Part shown: in pieces, positions 11,370 to 23,425 of the stretch | Position numbering within the stretch: position 1 is the first letter of the stretch | Layout: each line of letters starts with the position of its first letter | Assembly (NCBI RefSeq): GCF_021869535.1 | Contig: NW_026262581.1 | Coordinates: 116,960,771-117,024,770 of the forward strand | Source: Mytilus californianus | Taxonomy: Eukaryota > Mollusca > Bivalvia > Mytilida > Mytilidae | Reading direction: 5' to 3' | Length of the DNA: 64,000 nucleotides | Position numbers and translations under genes: made by a program | Notes under the pieces: generated by a model | Databases searched by the model: none | Told to the model about the DNA's origin: nothing | The model's input: the letters and a program-made list of their open reading frames with translations, nothing else

Positions 11370-11751
11370 TATAATTGTCTATTGGATAGTAATTATATTT
11401 GTCTATTGGATAGACGTTATATTTGTCTATTGGATAGTCATTATATTTGTCTATTGGAAAGTCGCTATATTTGTCTATAGGATAGTCGTTATATTTGTCT
11501 ATTGAATAGTCGTTATATTTGTCTATTGGATAGCTATTATATTTGTCTATTGGATAGTTGTTATATTTGTCTATTGAATAGTCGTTATATTTGTCTATTG
11601 GATAGTCGTTATATTTGTCTATTGGATAGCCATTATATTTATCTATTGAATAGTCGTTATATTTGTCTTTTGAATAGTCGTTTTATTTATCTATTGGATA
11701 GTCGTTATATTTGTCTATTGGGTAGTCGTTATATTTGTCTGTTGGATAGTA
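11370..11751. repeat. 24-bp tandem repeat, about 16 copies
   Basis: The unit is ATTTGTCTATTGGATAGTCG plus TTAT, with scattered substitutions. Because 24 is a multiple of three, a spurious open frame (repeating SRYICLLD) runs through it. Confidence 0.95.
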
Positions 11752-11859
11752 AAATCAACGACTCTGCAGTGATATACTTTTTACGTCTTAAATTCAGCTC
11801 AACAATGTCAGAACAGCAAATTTTGCACCTGCAAAATTATATCGTTCCCTGAGCGGTAT

Positions 11860-12475
11860 TCGAACTGTATAACTGTAACTGAAGTTTGACGAATCCCTAT
11901 AACTGTAGGTCCACATTATACTCACGCTAGAGAAAGACGTGTTTACGCTCAAATTAAAGGGCATTACTTGATTGCTACAACAGTAATTGTAACTTTATGG
12001 CATTCTATCAATAACGGATTGAAAACACTTTTAAAGCATATAGTCTGAAAGTTATAAACGTTGAAAATTGTCATTCAGTTTGCTTTACTTTAACTCAGGA
12101 GGCATGGCTAATTCCCCTCCATCTCCATCTATGTATATTTAAATATTTGAACATTTCATTTATGATCCGGTTACTTGTCCAAAAATAGGACATTTATCTG
12201 AAAATTTTAAAAACAATTGAGATGTTCTAAAATAGACCTGGTTGTAAATGTCCTGAGATTAAATTGGTCCGACCTTTTTATTCTATCATTTACACACTCT
12301 GGTGTGATGACCGTTTGTGCAACAGAATCCAAAGGCAAACAAAACGTCTTCAATCAAATAGAGAAACATGATACTCAGTAAATGTATATTGTAAATCTAT
12401 GATTTTAATGAAAAGCATCACAAACCATAATTATCGTTTTCAACATTTTGAAATAAAACTGACAAAATAATTAGC
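11860..12475. other. No recognisable feature
   Basis: AT-rich sequence between a minisatellite and a retroelement tail. No coding signal was seen. Confidence 0.45.
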
Positions 12476-12479
12476 CAAT

Positions 12480-12608
12480 TATGCGGTATGGGTTTTTCTC
12501 ATTGTTGAATGCCGTACGGTTGCCTATAATTGCTTGCATCCACTTTATTTGAACTTTGGTGGATAGTTGTCTAATTGGAAATCATACCACATCTCCTTGT
12601 TTTTATAA
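12480..12608 (+). mobile_element. Solitary retroelement 3' end, type A (short)
   Basis: It contains ATGCGGTATGGGTTTTTCTC, ATTGTTGAATGCCGTACGG, GGTGGATAGTTGTCTAATTGG and ATACCACATCTCCTTG, the last 130 bp of the type A 3' UTR seen complete at 62.6-63.4 kb. It is strongly 5'-truncated. Confidence 0.8.
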
Positions 12609-13034
12609 GTTTTACGTTTCATGATATTAAGACATTTTCTCGTTCCATAAAACTTAATGTCTTAATTTAAACCGGTTATGTTTGATGTATAATTCTTGCA
12701 TTATAGAAATTACTAATGGAAATACTAGTTTCCTTTGAAGTTTAATTAATGTTAAGACATGGTGCAGAAGCATCTACACGAAACACAAAATGTTCACTTA
12801 GCTGACAAGTTAATCTTTAATCTTTGAGAATTATAGATAAGTAATGATTTTTTCAGCAAATCCTAATGCAGCACCAAATGTTTGTATGTAAGATGTAACG
12901 AATGCAGATCTTACTTTTTATGGTAAATTCGTGTCAAATATATTTTACGTTACGTTCGATAAAGCATCATTATAAATTGTCATCGATAAATCCAGTTTGT
13001 TATAGTTTTTGTTTGAAATAAGAAAATTATCCTA

Positions 13035-13520
13035 AATATGAAAATAACACTTTATAAATATTATGTGTCCGGAGCACTTTTCTGGATTTACTTTATCGGA
13101 AACGCTCGAAGTCCCCAGAAAATGAAAGCCAAGGATATATAAGTACCTAAGGAAGGGAAGAGCTATATGACCAAAAGTGACCTAAAAGTAAAAGCCAAAT
13201 CCATCTCAGGTCAATGTTGCCTGAGGGAGTTGGAATGTTACTTTCTTAATAATTTCGAAGTTTATCAACGGATAATTTAAAAAAGGTATAATCATGTTAT
13301 AAATCATGTCAGCACAGAGGAACTGACTACTGAACTGATGATACTCTCGGGGACTTATAATAGTCCATCAGCAGCGGTATCTTCCCAGTGCTATAAAAAT
13401 GAAAATAGTACCTTTAAAACAAAATTTACGAGTCCGAAGCGCTTTTCTGGATTTACGTTCATCAGAAATACTCAAACCGTAAAATGTGAATTGTAGACAT
13501 GATATTTTATAAAGAAACAT
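13035..13520 (-). repeat. Tandem repeat unit with hammerhead-like core on the minus strand (copy 1)
   Basis: The landmark GTCCGGAGCACTTTTCTGG (13067) recurs as GTCCGAAGCGCTTTTCTGG (13432), giving a period of 365 bp. The unit also contains ATAAATCATGTCAG, ACTACTGAACTGATGATA and CGGGGACT, shared with the copy at 17.2-17.6 kb. Read on the minus strand, 13474-13432 gives CTGATGA, then a short arm pair around TAAATCC, then GAAA, then the self-complementary AAGCGCTT, then C and GGAC. This is the order of a hammerhead ribozyme core. The first unit (13107-13067) has a mutated core (CCGATAA). Helix II closing is imperfect, so activity is uncertain. Confidence 0.6.
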
Positions 13521-13524
13521 GAAA

Positions 13525-14590
13525 TCTAGATCCTGGATTCAGTTCTAGAAATCTGAAAATAGTTTTGTTTTCAGTTTGCTTCTTCGTGAATATACTCCAT
13601 ACTTAAAAGGTGAAAACTCCTAAAATACAACTATACATGCATTTATTATCTGCTTCTAAAGGGATACACTTTAATGGATACACCAGGCGACCAAATGGTT
13701 TGTGTTTCGATTATATTTACCATTATTGATACCTAATCGATAGGATCGACTTGGTTATAGAAATATGGTCACCTAGACTTCTTCCATCCGCTGGTAAAAC
13801 CTATGCTTAAGATCCTATTTGGCTGTGTGGGATATATAAATACACAGCCACGTCCGGTAGGAATAGGGCGTAAAATTTCAATACCTTTTTTTAGAGCGAT
13901 TGACAAGCAACTTTCACGCTAAAACCCCTTGAAAGTTTCTGCCTTTATGCAACCTTATCCCACCCTAAATCCTGGCCGTGCCAGTTTTCAGGCCCTACCT
14001 ATCAGTTAAAAAGTACATTTGTTTTCGTCCAGATTATGCTTGAAATATTTGCCACTGTACTCTAAATAAACAACAATCAAAATGTAGTTAATACCTGTGA
14101 TGAAATACAGTAATAATTTGAATTTGAAAATATCACATCTAACTTTTAATTCATTCGATTCCTATATTTTCCCCAAAAAATCCTTTTATAATTGGATAAT
14201 GATGGGTATTGCGTAGTGCTTCAGGAATTGAATATTTTAATGTATAAGTATTGAAAGAGGTCTCCCCTAAAATCAGTCAATTTAAATTCTGTTTTGAAAA
14301 TATTTAAGGAGATTTGAGACAAAAATTAATTACTAATAATACAATGGATAAATTACTTGGATACACGACCTTGGTTGGTTAGTTATTTAAGGAACTTCAC
14401 GTCCAAATATAGTCTTAGTTAAATCAAGTGTCAATTTCTTTCTATTGTTTGAAATTTAAATATAGCAAAATCATAAACTGACAAACAACGGGATTATTTT
14501 TCAAAATAACAAACAAGTTCTTACAAAACAATACATAAGTACCATGCTATTTATCCTTCGTACAACGCATTTTTATATTTAAAGGAATGA
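13525..14590. other. No recognisable feature
   Basis: AT-rich DNA with one moderately GC-richer patch (13790-14000). No coding signal or repeat was identified. Confidence 0.4.
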
Positions 14591-14596
14591 GATTCG

Positions 14597-14650
14597 GTTG
14601 ATTGATGATTTTTGGTGCTTAACACCATTTATTGCATTTTTGGCTATATC
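14597..14650 (-). mobile_element. Possible SINE tail remnant
   Basis: TTGATTGATGATTTTTGGTG and CTTAACACCATTT resemble the reverse complement of the SINE tail at 5440-5482 (GCGTTAAAACACCAACAATC). No head or core domain remains, so the call is tentative. Confidence 0.35.
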
Positions 14651-14654
14651 ATGA

Positions 14655-15810
14655 AGATAATTTCTTTATTTATGGTGCAAGTCTGAGTGCTCAGAAAAAG
14701 CCATCGCGCTTTAATATAGAGCCACACAAAATGTATACTATAGCCTGTATACAAAATAAACCAAATTCGTTGGTCACAGTCTGTGTAGAGAATTAAACAG
14801 TTGTATATCATTTCATTTATTTTGCTTATTCCTGTTGACAATAAAGACATAGAATTGGAAATAAAATGATAGTGGTGGACTTCATTTCTTCTTATGATAT
14901 AAAGAGGCGCACATTTTTTTCTCGGAAACATTCTATAATTGCTGTAAAGCTTGCTAGTTACTTTTATGGTGAACAGTTAAAATGTGGGAAGAATTGAATA
15001 TGAATGGAATCACACTCCGCTTTAGTACTAAAATTACATGACATATTTGAAAATAAGAGAAAGCTGATAGCATCAGAATTAAAATAGGATAATGCATCCT
15101 ACTACATAGTTTTGTTACAACGAACTTAAAAAATCTAGGTCTCAATGCTGATTTACTATACAGCATTCAATGGCTGTATTATACGTATATTGTGTATCTA
15201 ATAATCAATCAACAAATGTACCCCGAAGGTAACGAATCATTTGATCAAAAATAGGAGGAGATACTTAGGAGGCTAGTCAAGAATCATAAGTCAAAGGAAA
15301 ATCCATGAAGACAAGACAAATAACAGTCCACTAAACACTTTACAGAAAACTCAAAATTAGACAGCACGAGTCTATTAAAAAAATAAGGAGAGAATTCATG
15401 TGCTCCGGAAGTGCCAGTAGTTCCTGCTCCACAAGTGACCTATTTAGAAAATAGACATTTCTCAATCAAAGCAATTGTGTTTCAAATAAGAAATGAAATC
15501 ACTTATCCTTCGCACATTTCATTGCAAACACAATAATTGTACGCATGAACTGAATTTGTACCATTAAAAGTCTTTTACAATATGCAATCTACCACAACAG
15601 AATTATATCACTTGCTTTTGGTGAACTTACAACAAACAGTTCACTGACATAATAAAAATCCACGAGTACAAATTATTTAGTGTTCATGTTGTAATATTTT
15701 CCCCGAGTTCATGTTTGTCCAAATAAATGATTGTTTTCGTTTCATTTTCAATTCTTTAATTTTCATGAAATATTTGAAATCTAAATTTCAAATCTCACTG
15801 TATTTTTTAT
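14655..15810. other. No recognisable gene
   Basis: AT-rich sequence. Several short open frames lack any motif. The part adjoining 15816 would be the 3' flank of family member B. Confidence 0.4.
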
Positions 15811-15815
15811 AAACT

Positions 15816-16070
15816 TCAAATATCGCAAATAAAAACGATATAATTGTGTCGATGTTTCAGAATAGATTTCGGTTTTCCAAACGACGCATTAGGTTCGTGA
15901 ATACTAGTTTGGCGAACAACAGGATCTTTTGTCCACTGGACATGATGATCTTCGGACAGACGTTTAGATTTATGTTTCTCATGTTTATGTTTATCTGTTG
16001 AACACACGTTACATAGTCCGAATTCAAACATAGAATGTTGGTGGTCAGTCCTACTACCATCCTTACACAT
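15816..16070 (-). CDS. Divergent family member B with SILK motif
   Basis: An 84-residue frame starting at ATG 16070, with an in-frame stop 12 bases upstream. It aligns with the other three members through S13-M-F ... G18-L-C20-N-V-C23, V44-Q-W46 and K66-P-K-S-I-L-K-H-R74, ending NYIVFICDI. The first cysteine of the CxH pair is replaced (T8-D-H10), so the putative zinc site would be H-x-H ... C-x-x-C or lost. The IPD block and the long N-terminus are missing, and the linker is shortened into a His/Lys-rich stretch (DKHKHEKHKSKR). It is the most diverged copy, either a specialised paralogue or a decaying one. The frame is uninterrupted across the conserved blocks. The function is unknown. No shared promoter block was found upstream. 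Confidence 0.6.
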   Translation of the reverse strand: MCKDGSRTDHQHSMFEFGLCNVCSTDKHKHEKHKSKRLSEDHHVQWTKDPVVRQTSIHEPNASFGKPKSILKHRHNYIVFICDI

Positions 16071-16134
16071 GCCGAATGTTTAATACAGCGATACAGATGT
16101 ATGTACCAATTCCAATAACAGTTCCTCAAAAAAT

Positions 16135-17225
16135 ATAAAGCCGTAGCTGATACTTTTCTTTCAAAGCCTTAGTTGTTTATATCAGATTAAACAAAATATT
16201 TATTATTAAAAAAGAACAGTCATACATACTTAGACCAATGGAAAGTATTATATATCCTTTTCTTCACGCAAAACAAATTTTGCATTGTTTCGTGAATGAA
16301 CTAATTGTCCCACTTAGTTCGATTTTACAATAATTGTATTGAGTATACACATTTTTTTAGCTATCCTGTGGTTGAACATAATACAGTATTTGGTAACATA
16401 AAGTATTATATTGCCAATAGTTATCTTTCCAAGTCATTCTATTCATACTTTTCCGAGTTAGTCAATACAAGCAGTAGTTCATATTATACTAATGCCAGAT
16501 AATATTTATTTTTTTCGCGAGTGGCCCATACGAAGCCATTTATGGTTAGCGTTCCACTTTGAGAAAACATGAACCAAAACTAGAATAGAGAATGCTTTTA
16601 GAGGATTTGTATGAAAAATAGACATATAAGTCAATGTGGCCATAATAATAACATGGAAGACATATTACCAAAGAGTAATGTTGGCAGGCAATTTCCTTTC
16701 TATGTTCATCATTTTAAAATGTAGACATTACGCAGCTGGTATAAAAAGACATACCGTATATCACTCATTTATTTTGCTATAGCAAACATAACATGAATAA
16801 TATAGAAAACGTGTCCTTTTTAGACCCAATAATTATATAACATACATATTTCATGCGATTCCATAATTTTGATTTGCAGACAACAATTATGAGGCATTCT
16901 AAAACTATTTTTATTCCAATAAAATGCAAAATTTGTGACTGCACGTGCTCTCCATTACAACGTTACAACAATGCATAGAAAATAATCGAAAAGCTTGATT
17001 TAAGGTAGATCGGATGTCTTGAGCCATCTTAGATTGTAAAATAGCAGAAAACAATCGGTCTAGATCGTTAGTGAAATATGCAAACCTTTAAAGAGGAATG
17101 CTATTCAATTATAAGACTTCTTTTGAATGAAGAAAAATATGTGTGTTATCTTAATTTTTGCCTGATTCAATTTTTTCTTCAACTGAGCAATAAACAAAAA
17201 GAATTGTGCGTCCGAAATATTTTCT
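16135..17225. other. Upstream region of member B; nothing recognised
   Basis: AT-rich sequence with no E-box CACGTG or other block in common with the promoters at 37.5 and 54.3 kb. Confidence 0.4.
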
Positions 17226-17229
17226 GAAT

Positions 17230-17625
17230 TAACTTTGCCTGAGGAGTTTGAACCTTAGTTTTTAATAATTTCTTTATTTATCAGCGAGCAATTTTAGACA
17301 GATATTTTATAAATCATGTCAGTACCGAAGTACTCACTACTGAACTGACGATACACCCGGGGACTAACAGTCAATAAGCAGTGGTATCGACCCAGTGCTA
17401 GCAACTAAAAATAACACTTTAAAAACTTCGTAAGTCCGAGGCGCATTTTTTAATATACCTTCATCAGCAACGTCCAAACACAAATATTTGAAAGCCAGAG
17501 ATTTATGCTGTAAAGGGACATAAAAAGAACAGTCAAATTAAGCTAATGTTTACATTCCCAGAGGAAGTTTGAACCTTAGTTTCTTCATAATTTCTTAATT
17601 TATCAACGGGTAATAAAAGGTTAGA
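17230..17625 (-). repeat. Repeat unit with decayed hammerhead-like core (copy 2)
   Basis: The landmark TTTGAACCTTAGTTT occurs at about 17249 and again at about 17570, a period of about 321 bp. The middle (17310-17480) matches copy 1 at 13.3-13.5 kb: ATAAATCATGTCAGTACCGA, ACTACTGAACTGACGATACA, GTATCGACCCAGTGCT and AAGTCCGAGGCGC. On the minus strand CTGATGA is intact at 17467-17461, but the GAAA side has decayed to an A-run. It is the same family as 13035-13520. Confidence 0.6.
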
Positions 17626-17629
17626 TAAC

Positions 17630-18755
17630 TCAGATAATCTGGATTTTATAAAGGAATGCACATTAAATTTTCGTGTTTTGTTTTGTAGTAAGAAAACGAG
17701 TCCCATGATCCATATTATCTTACAAATCTATTATTTCTTATTTAAAAATGTTATTCTTTAGTTTTCTTTCTATTCGATCGCCCTATCAACCTTAACTTGT
17801 AATTTCGTGGTTATAAATGGTGAATAAAGTATGAAATATAATTATAAGAGTTCTTTACTTCTTTTTCATAATTTTATTGTGTTGTTAAAGCGTTGACGGT
17901 GTGCAAATATATACATACAAAATGTGCTTAATTTTGGTCAACGCTTTTACACACAAAAATATATGAAAAGAAGCATTTAATTCTTAATTATAATTTGTAT
18001 TTGTATGACTGCCTCTTTCTATATACCTGTCAACTTATTTCTAATAATCTGGAACATAAAAAGATTACTCGTGTTTTTTTCATTAACTTATTGACAACTC
18101 GGTCTTTGAACTTGATTGTATTTATATTTTATGTTATTTGTTAGAGGGCCTCATGGAAGATTAATTTTATGCTACACGTGTTACCTTCTAAAATAAAGTA
18201 ATTACTTTTTTTAGTATACTCAAAGTTTTTAATCTAAACAAGCGCTTTAAGAATCTTAAGAATCTTAAACACATGTATCGATTAAAAAGATTCAATATCC
18301 GAGGATAATGAACGAAGAAGTCAATTTTCTTTCATTGTAAAGATATTAATTGAGGTTTTCTCTATTCATTATGACTGTTATATCGTGTTAGTCACGATTT
18401 TCTGTGAAAATCTAGTATATAGAATCAGAAAACAACCGTCTTAACCAATGTATAGATGTTATTAGGTTCAATCATCATAACTTTTTGAATATTACTTGTC
18501 TCAGGTAATCATTTTGAGGAAACAATAAAAATCACCTCAGAATTGATGAAAATTTACAATGCAGTCTTTTCAGCTTTATTTGATTCATCATACTTTCTCA
18601 CCATTTAGGTCACGTTGAGACGTGTGTTTGCTTATTTGTTTGATTTGATACACGCATTTAAAACATTATACAGTATTCTTATCTGTGGAAAACAACTTAA
18701 GAATTCGTTACAATACGCATAAAATAATAATTATATAAAGTCCATTAATGATTTG
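17630..18755. other. No recognisable feature
   Basis: Strongly AT-rich. No coding signal or known repeat was recognised. Confidence 0.4.
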
Positions 18756-18761
18756 TATAAA

Positions 18762-20650
18762 AATAAGAAGATGTGGTATGATTGCAAATGAGTCAACTCT
18801 CCACCAGAGACCAAATGACGTAGAAGTTAGCAAATATAGGTCACCGTACGGCCTTCAACAATGAGCAAAACCCTTACCGGAGAGCAAACTATTAAAGGTC
18901 CCGACATGACATATGTAAAACAATTCAAATGAGAAATCTAACGGATTGATTTATGTACAAAAACAATTAACGAAAAAATATATGATATACAGCAACAAAC
19001 GACAACCACTGAATTACAGGCTCCTGACTTGGGTCAGGCAAATACAGAATGTGGCAAATTTAAGCATGTTTGCTGGCGCTCAACCTTCCGCTAACCTCGG
19101 ACAGTGGTTTAACATCACAACATAGGAAGTAACTATCAAAATGAGTTAAAATGGCTTATCTGTATGTGCCTGTCCCAAGTCAGGAGCCTGTAATTCAGTG
19201 GTTGTCGTTTCTTTCTGTGTTACATATTTGTTTTTCGTTCAAAATTTTGTACATAAATCAGGCCGTTAGTTTTCTCGTTTGAATTGTTTTACATTTGTCA
19301 TTTATGGGCCATTTATAGCTGACTATGCGGCATGGGCTTTGTTCATTGTTGAAGGCCGTGCGGTGACCAATAGTAGTTAATTTCTGTGTCATTTGGTCTC
19401 TTGTGGAGAGTTGTCTCATTGGCAATCATACCACATCTTCTTATTTCTATATTAACTCATCAAACGATATAGCATAAAAAGAACTAATAAAAATACTAAA
19501 GGCACAAAGTACAGATCTGAGAGTACTCTCAGTTAATGAAACCTAGTTTAATGCCAATAACAACTAATAAAACAAATCATGTATCTTAGACTTAAAAATC
19601 GATCAATTCATATCCAACATCCAATGGATTTAGTGTAAAGACGTCATTGGCAGTCAGAGAAAAACATGATCTTGTGTAATGCCAAATACAGTTCTCGACA
19701 GAATGTAGGACCGTATTCATAGATGTAGAGCAATAATATGTATTTGGTTTTAATTCATTGATAACAAAATCAATATTTATATCAACAAAATCAATATGTA
19801 TACCGATAAAAACAATCTTCAAAGATCTAATTACAGTATTAAATTGTTCACCTATTAGAAGCAGTTTATTTCAAGGATCGATAAGTTTACTCGGGTCGTA
19901 TCTAATTTTACGGGTTCGATAAACAACATCACCGTAGAAATTAGGATGTGCTATCCCGATTGTAATAAGTCTCCTACAGGTACAGACAATCTTCCAAACC
20001 AATTGTTTGTATCGATGAAAACATTTAGTAAAGGTTTCAAGTAATTTGTGGTAACGAAATCCTTGACTTAATAATTTACCAGTAATACACAGATTACGTT
20101 CATTAAAATCCAAAACGTCACTACAGACACGGGCATAGCGAACGAGTGGGGATATATACACACCGTAAGATAGTGCCCAAGGAACATCACAATCCAAAAC
20201 AAAAATGAAAATAAACAAAAGGGAACAAAAATCGTCCCTTTTGTCGTAAATACTTGTAGATTTCCCTGTGTTATACTTAAATATTAAATCTAGGAAAGGA
20301 CAGTTATTGCTGTTTATAATTGATTTAGTTAAAAGTCAATTCTTTTGATAAAATTAATGATAGTAGTATATTTAGAGAATTCTTGATTATTAAACTATAA
20401 AACATATCATCAAAATAACGGTAAGTGTTGTTGAATTTATCAATTAAATGAAATTAAGACGGGTCTTTTCTTAGTTTGGCCCTACAATGTGATTTCACTA
20501 CAAGACAGGAACAAGTCTGCTATTAAAGGGGCGCAATTGGTGTCCATACGAATACCTACGACCTGTCGTTTAACTTTAGTTTGTTTTTAAAAGAAATAAC
20601 TTCAGTTTTCTCAATTATAAACTTCTCATTGATAAAAGAGTTCCTGGGCT
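18762..20650 (-). pseudogene. Penelope-like retroelement: reverse transcriptase C-terminus and type A 3' UTR
   Basis: Minus-strand copy. From about 20570 down it reads VVGIRMDTNCAPLIADLFL (the reverse transcriptase motif usually GIPMGTNCAPLLADLF), then NNCPFLDLIFKYNTGK and STSIYDKRDDF (20330-20225). The open stretch 20218-19871 follows (SYGVYISPLVRYARVC, DFNERNLCITGKLLSQGF, GIAHPNFYGDVVYRTRK). The active-site YLDD segment is not readable. The 3' UTR runs 19860-19452, is interrupted by a plus-strand insert (19162-19451), and resumes 19161-18762 to the terminal ATACCACATCTTC. The element is 5'-truncated, frameshifted and inactive. I call it Penelope-like from the GIPMGTNC / FLDL / YDKRDDF order; another non-LTR group with a related reverse transcriptase cannot be excluded. 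Confidence 0.75.
19162..19451 (+). mobile_element. Type A 3' module nested in opposite orientation
   Basis: A 290-bp solitary 3' end from CTGTATGTGCCTGTCCCAAG (just upstream of the AAGTCAGGA motif) to ACCACATCTTCTTATTTC. It sits inside the 3' UTR of the minus-strand copy. The host sequence is split cleanly between GGCTTA and AACTCATC, which are contiguous in intact copies. Any target duplication is at most about 3 bp (TTA). Together with 18762-19150 it makes an inverted repeat of about 290-bp arms. Confidence 0.8.
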
Positions 20651-20869
20651 CTGGGTCGTACTACTCTTTACTCAGAACTCGGAGTACAAAATAGTGCTTG
20701 AAACACCAAATTCAGTATTTTTATGACTACAAGAATCAATTCAGGCCAATACGACAGGTTACTTCACGGTCGCGAAGAAGGATATTCTAAACCTTCAAAA
20801 CTTTTATTCCCAGTTTTTAATGGATTTGATAAAGGCTAGATTTGTTTTCACTTTTATTTAGATGTTATG

Positions 20870-22165
20870 ATATCATTGTAGTTAATTATGGTATTTGTTT
20901 TAATTAAATGATGTTGCGATCTTGAATAGTTCTGTTTTTTTTTTTAATTTGTCTTTTATCTTTTTTACTTAAATTTGTTAAAGTGGATTGCTACTTTTCT
21001 GATCCCTACTTATAATTGAAAACGAGTGCATCAATTTGGTTTAAGATAATTATTAGTGAAATTATTTACAAAGTGTACAGAAGCTAACATTTATTCAATG
21101 CCTCTATATTCTATAATTGAGTTTTCAGAATTTTTTCGAGGATGTCCACAGCGGTTCCTTGATTAGACTAGAAAAGTATTATTCTAAAAAGCCACCATAC
21201 TCTATCCTTAGACCAGAAAGAAAGAGATAGAGTTTTGTCGCCTATGCGGATTTCAAGAAATTTCGTCAAAGATTGCTAGTCTATGTTCGAAAACTTAACT
21301 CGAACCATAAACTTTACAGAGAAAAAATAAATACGAATGCAAAAACACAATCATGGCAGATATTCTAAAGAAGCTACATGATTTTATTACTGTTCAGTAA
21401 GATGGTGATAATTAAGGCAACTAAATATAAAAATCCCTGTAAAGATATATACATGAGTCAAGATAATTTTTTAAATGACGATTACATAATTTGATTTATT
21501 CGACATAATAAAACACACGAATCAGGCTAATGTAGAATTGCAGTTTCTGCCATGTATATTGTCTGGAAAATCAATGTTCTTTGAATACGAATTGATACTT
21601 TTTTTTAAAGTTTAAGGATGCATACAAATGCTATTTCGAATTTCTGATATCAGAGGAATTTGAAATGAATCTAAACTCGAATATATTGAAATAAAATTCA
21701 CATTTGAACAAATCTGAAATTGTGAATGAAAAATTGAAGAGCAGATTAAATCAGTCGTAGGGTCTGAGAAAGTACTTTTAAAAATAGGATGCCGGTTAAT
21801 CAGATGAACAGCGATAATGCTACTTACCCCCCCCTTGTACCTGTGACTACATCAAAACATATCAAAATATATTTCTTTAAGTTACTTATCTTATATAATG
21901 ATGTAATCATACTCTTGTAATGTTAATACTAATTATGACACTTAAAGTATTTAATTCCTTAATCCTATGTCAGCAATTGAAAAACATTTTTTTTAAAGTT
22001 CAATAATGAGATCCAAATATACGAATACGAAAGCTTAATTTAGATTCGGTATAGTTATAAACTTTAAACATAAGCATAAACTCTAAAGAGGTTACAAACA
22101 ACATAAACACACAACTTTATAAACATGATTCTCGTGGTATAAAAAGGTAAAAGACAAGGCTGCCT
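20870..22165. other. No recognisable feature
   Basis: AT-rich sequence with short homopolymer runs (poly-T near 20935, poly-C near 21830). No gene or repeat was recognised. Confidence 0.4.
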
Positions 22166-22169
22166 TTAA

Positions 22170-22245
22170 ATACTTACATCCACTTCATTTGAACTCTGGT
22201 GGAAATTTGTGTCAATGGCAATCATACCACATCTCCTTATTTTTA
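22170..22245 (+). mobile_element. Short type A 3' end fragment
   Basis: TTACATCCACTTCATTTGAA, then GTCAATGGCAATCATACCAC and ATCTCCTTATTTTTA: the last 75 bp of the type A 3' UTR. Confidence 0.75.
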
Positions 22246-22364
22246 TACGGGTTTTTTTTCGCACAATACCTATTCCAATATTTGTACGCACACCTTCTGT
22301 ATATGAAGTATAAAATGTTAAGTCAGATACTTGTGGATCAAAGTATACTTTATATGCTCATTCA

Positions 22365-23015
22365 TGGCTCTACAATCTGTCGATACCTGTATCTTGGCAT
22401 TGCACAAGGTCATGTTTTTCTCTGACTGTTTATGACGTCTGTACACTAAATCCAGTGGATGTTGGATGTGTCCTGATTGATAATTTAGTCTTAGATGCAT
22501 GATTTTTTTTATTAGTTGTTATTGGCTTTGAACTAGCTGTCAGTAACTGCGAGTACTCTCAGATCTGTACTTTGTGTCTTTTTTGTTGTTTAGATGTACA
22601 AGTACCCGTCCACGTACACTCTGTGTTTTGTTAGATGTAATTCTATTCGTATCCATCTGATGAGTTAAGCCTTTTTCAACTGAGTTTTATAGTTTGTTCT
22701 TATGTTGTACTGTTACACCACTGTCCCAGGTATGTGCCTATCCCAAGTCAGGAGCCTGTAATTCAGTGGTTGTCGTTTGTTACTGTGTTACATATTTGTT
22801 TTTCGTTCATTATTTTGTTCATAAATTAGGCCGTTAGTTTTCTCGTTTGAATTGTTTTACATTTGTCATTTCGGGACCTTTTATAGCTGACTATGCGATA
22901 TGGGCTTTGCTCATTGTTGAAGGCCGTACGGTGACCTATAGTTGTTAATTTCTGTGTCATTTTGTCTCTTATGGAGAGTTGTCTCATATGCAATCATACC
23001 ACATCTTCTTTTTTA
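22365..23015 (+). mobile_element. Type A retroelement 3' UTR copy
   Basis: Nearly complete 3' UTR without coding part. Landmarks are ACAATCTGTCGATACCTGTA, GCACAAGGTCATGTTTTTCT, GAGTACTCTCAGATCTGTAC, CCATCTGATGAGTTAAGCC, CCCAAGTCAGGAGCCTG (near 22743), GAAGGCCGTACGGTGACC and ATACCACATCTTC. It is colinear with 62.7-63.4 kb. The open frames called within it are not genes. Confidence 0.85.
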
Positions 23016-23119
23016 TATTTATACATGTTTATCTTCTTATTTCTATTATGGAATTAGAACATAATTCCGTTGTACAGCAAATGTTATTAAATCTTATGAC
23101 TTTTTTTTAAATGGTCTAA

Positions 23120-23425
23120 TTGTGAAATAAATTCAATGGAAATAAGCTCAACATCCATCGCTCTACAACTCTAAGATCTGTAATTAGTGTTTTTTTGTTG
23201 TTGTGAGGATGTATAAATACCTTGCTACGTCCGGTCTGTGTTTTGTTGATGTCTTTCTGCTTTGTATCGATCTGATGAGTAAAGCCCATAGCTGACTATG
23301 CGGTATGGGTTTTGCTCAATGTTGAAAGCCGTACGGTGACCTATAGTTGTTAACTTCTGTGTCATTTGTTCTATTGCGGAGAGTTGTCTCATTTTGGCAA
23401 TCATACCACATCTTATATCATTTTA
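23120..23425 (+). mobile_element. Type A 3' UTR copy with internal deletion
   Basis: It starts like the type A UTR (CTCTAAGATCTGTAATTAG, GATGTATAAATACCTTGC, CGATCTGATGAGTAAAGCCC). It then jumps directly to ATAGCTGACTATGCGGTATG and ends ACCACATCTTATAT, so the segment containing AAGTCAGGA is deleted. Confidence 0.75.

Noticed and set aside
11502-11852. 116-codon open frame with repeating SRYICLLD
   Set aside because: It is a direct consequence of the 24-bp tandem repeat, whose length is a multiple of three.
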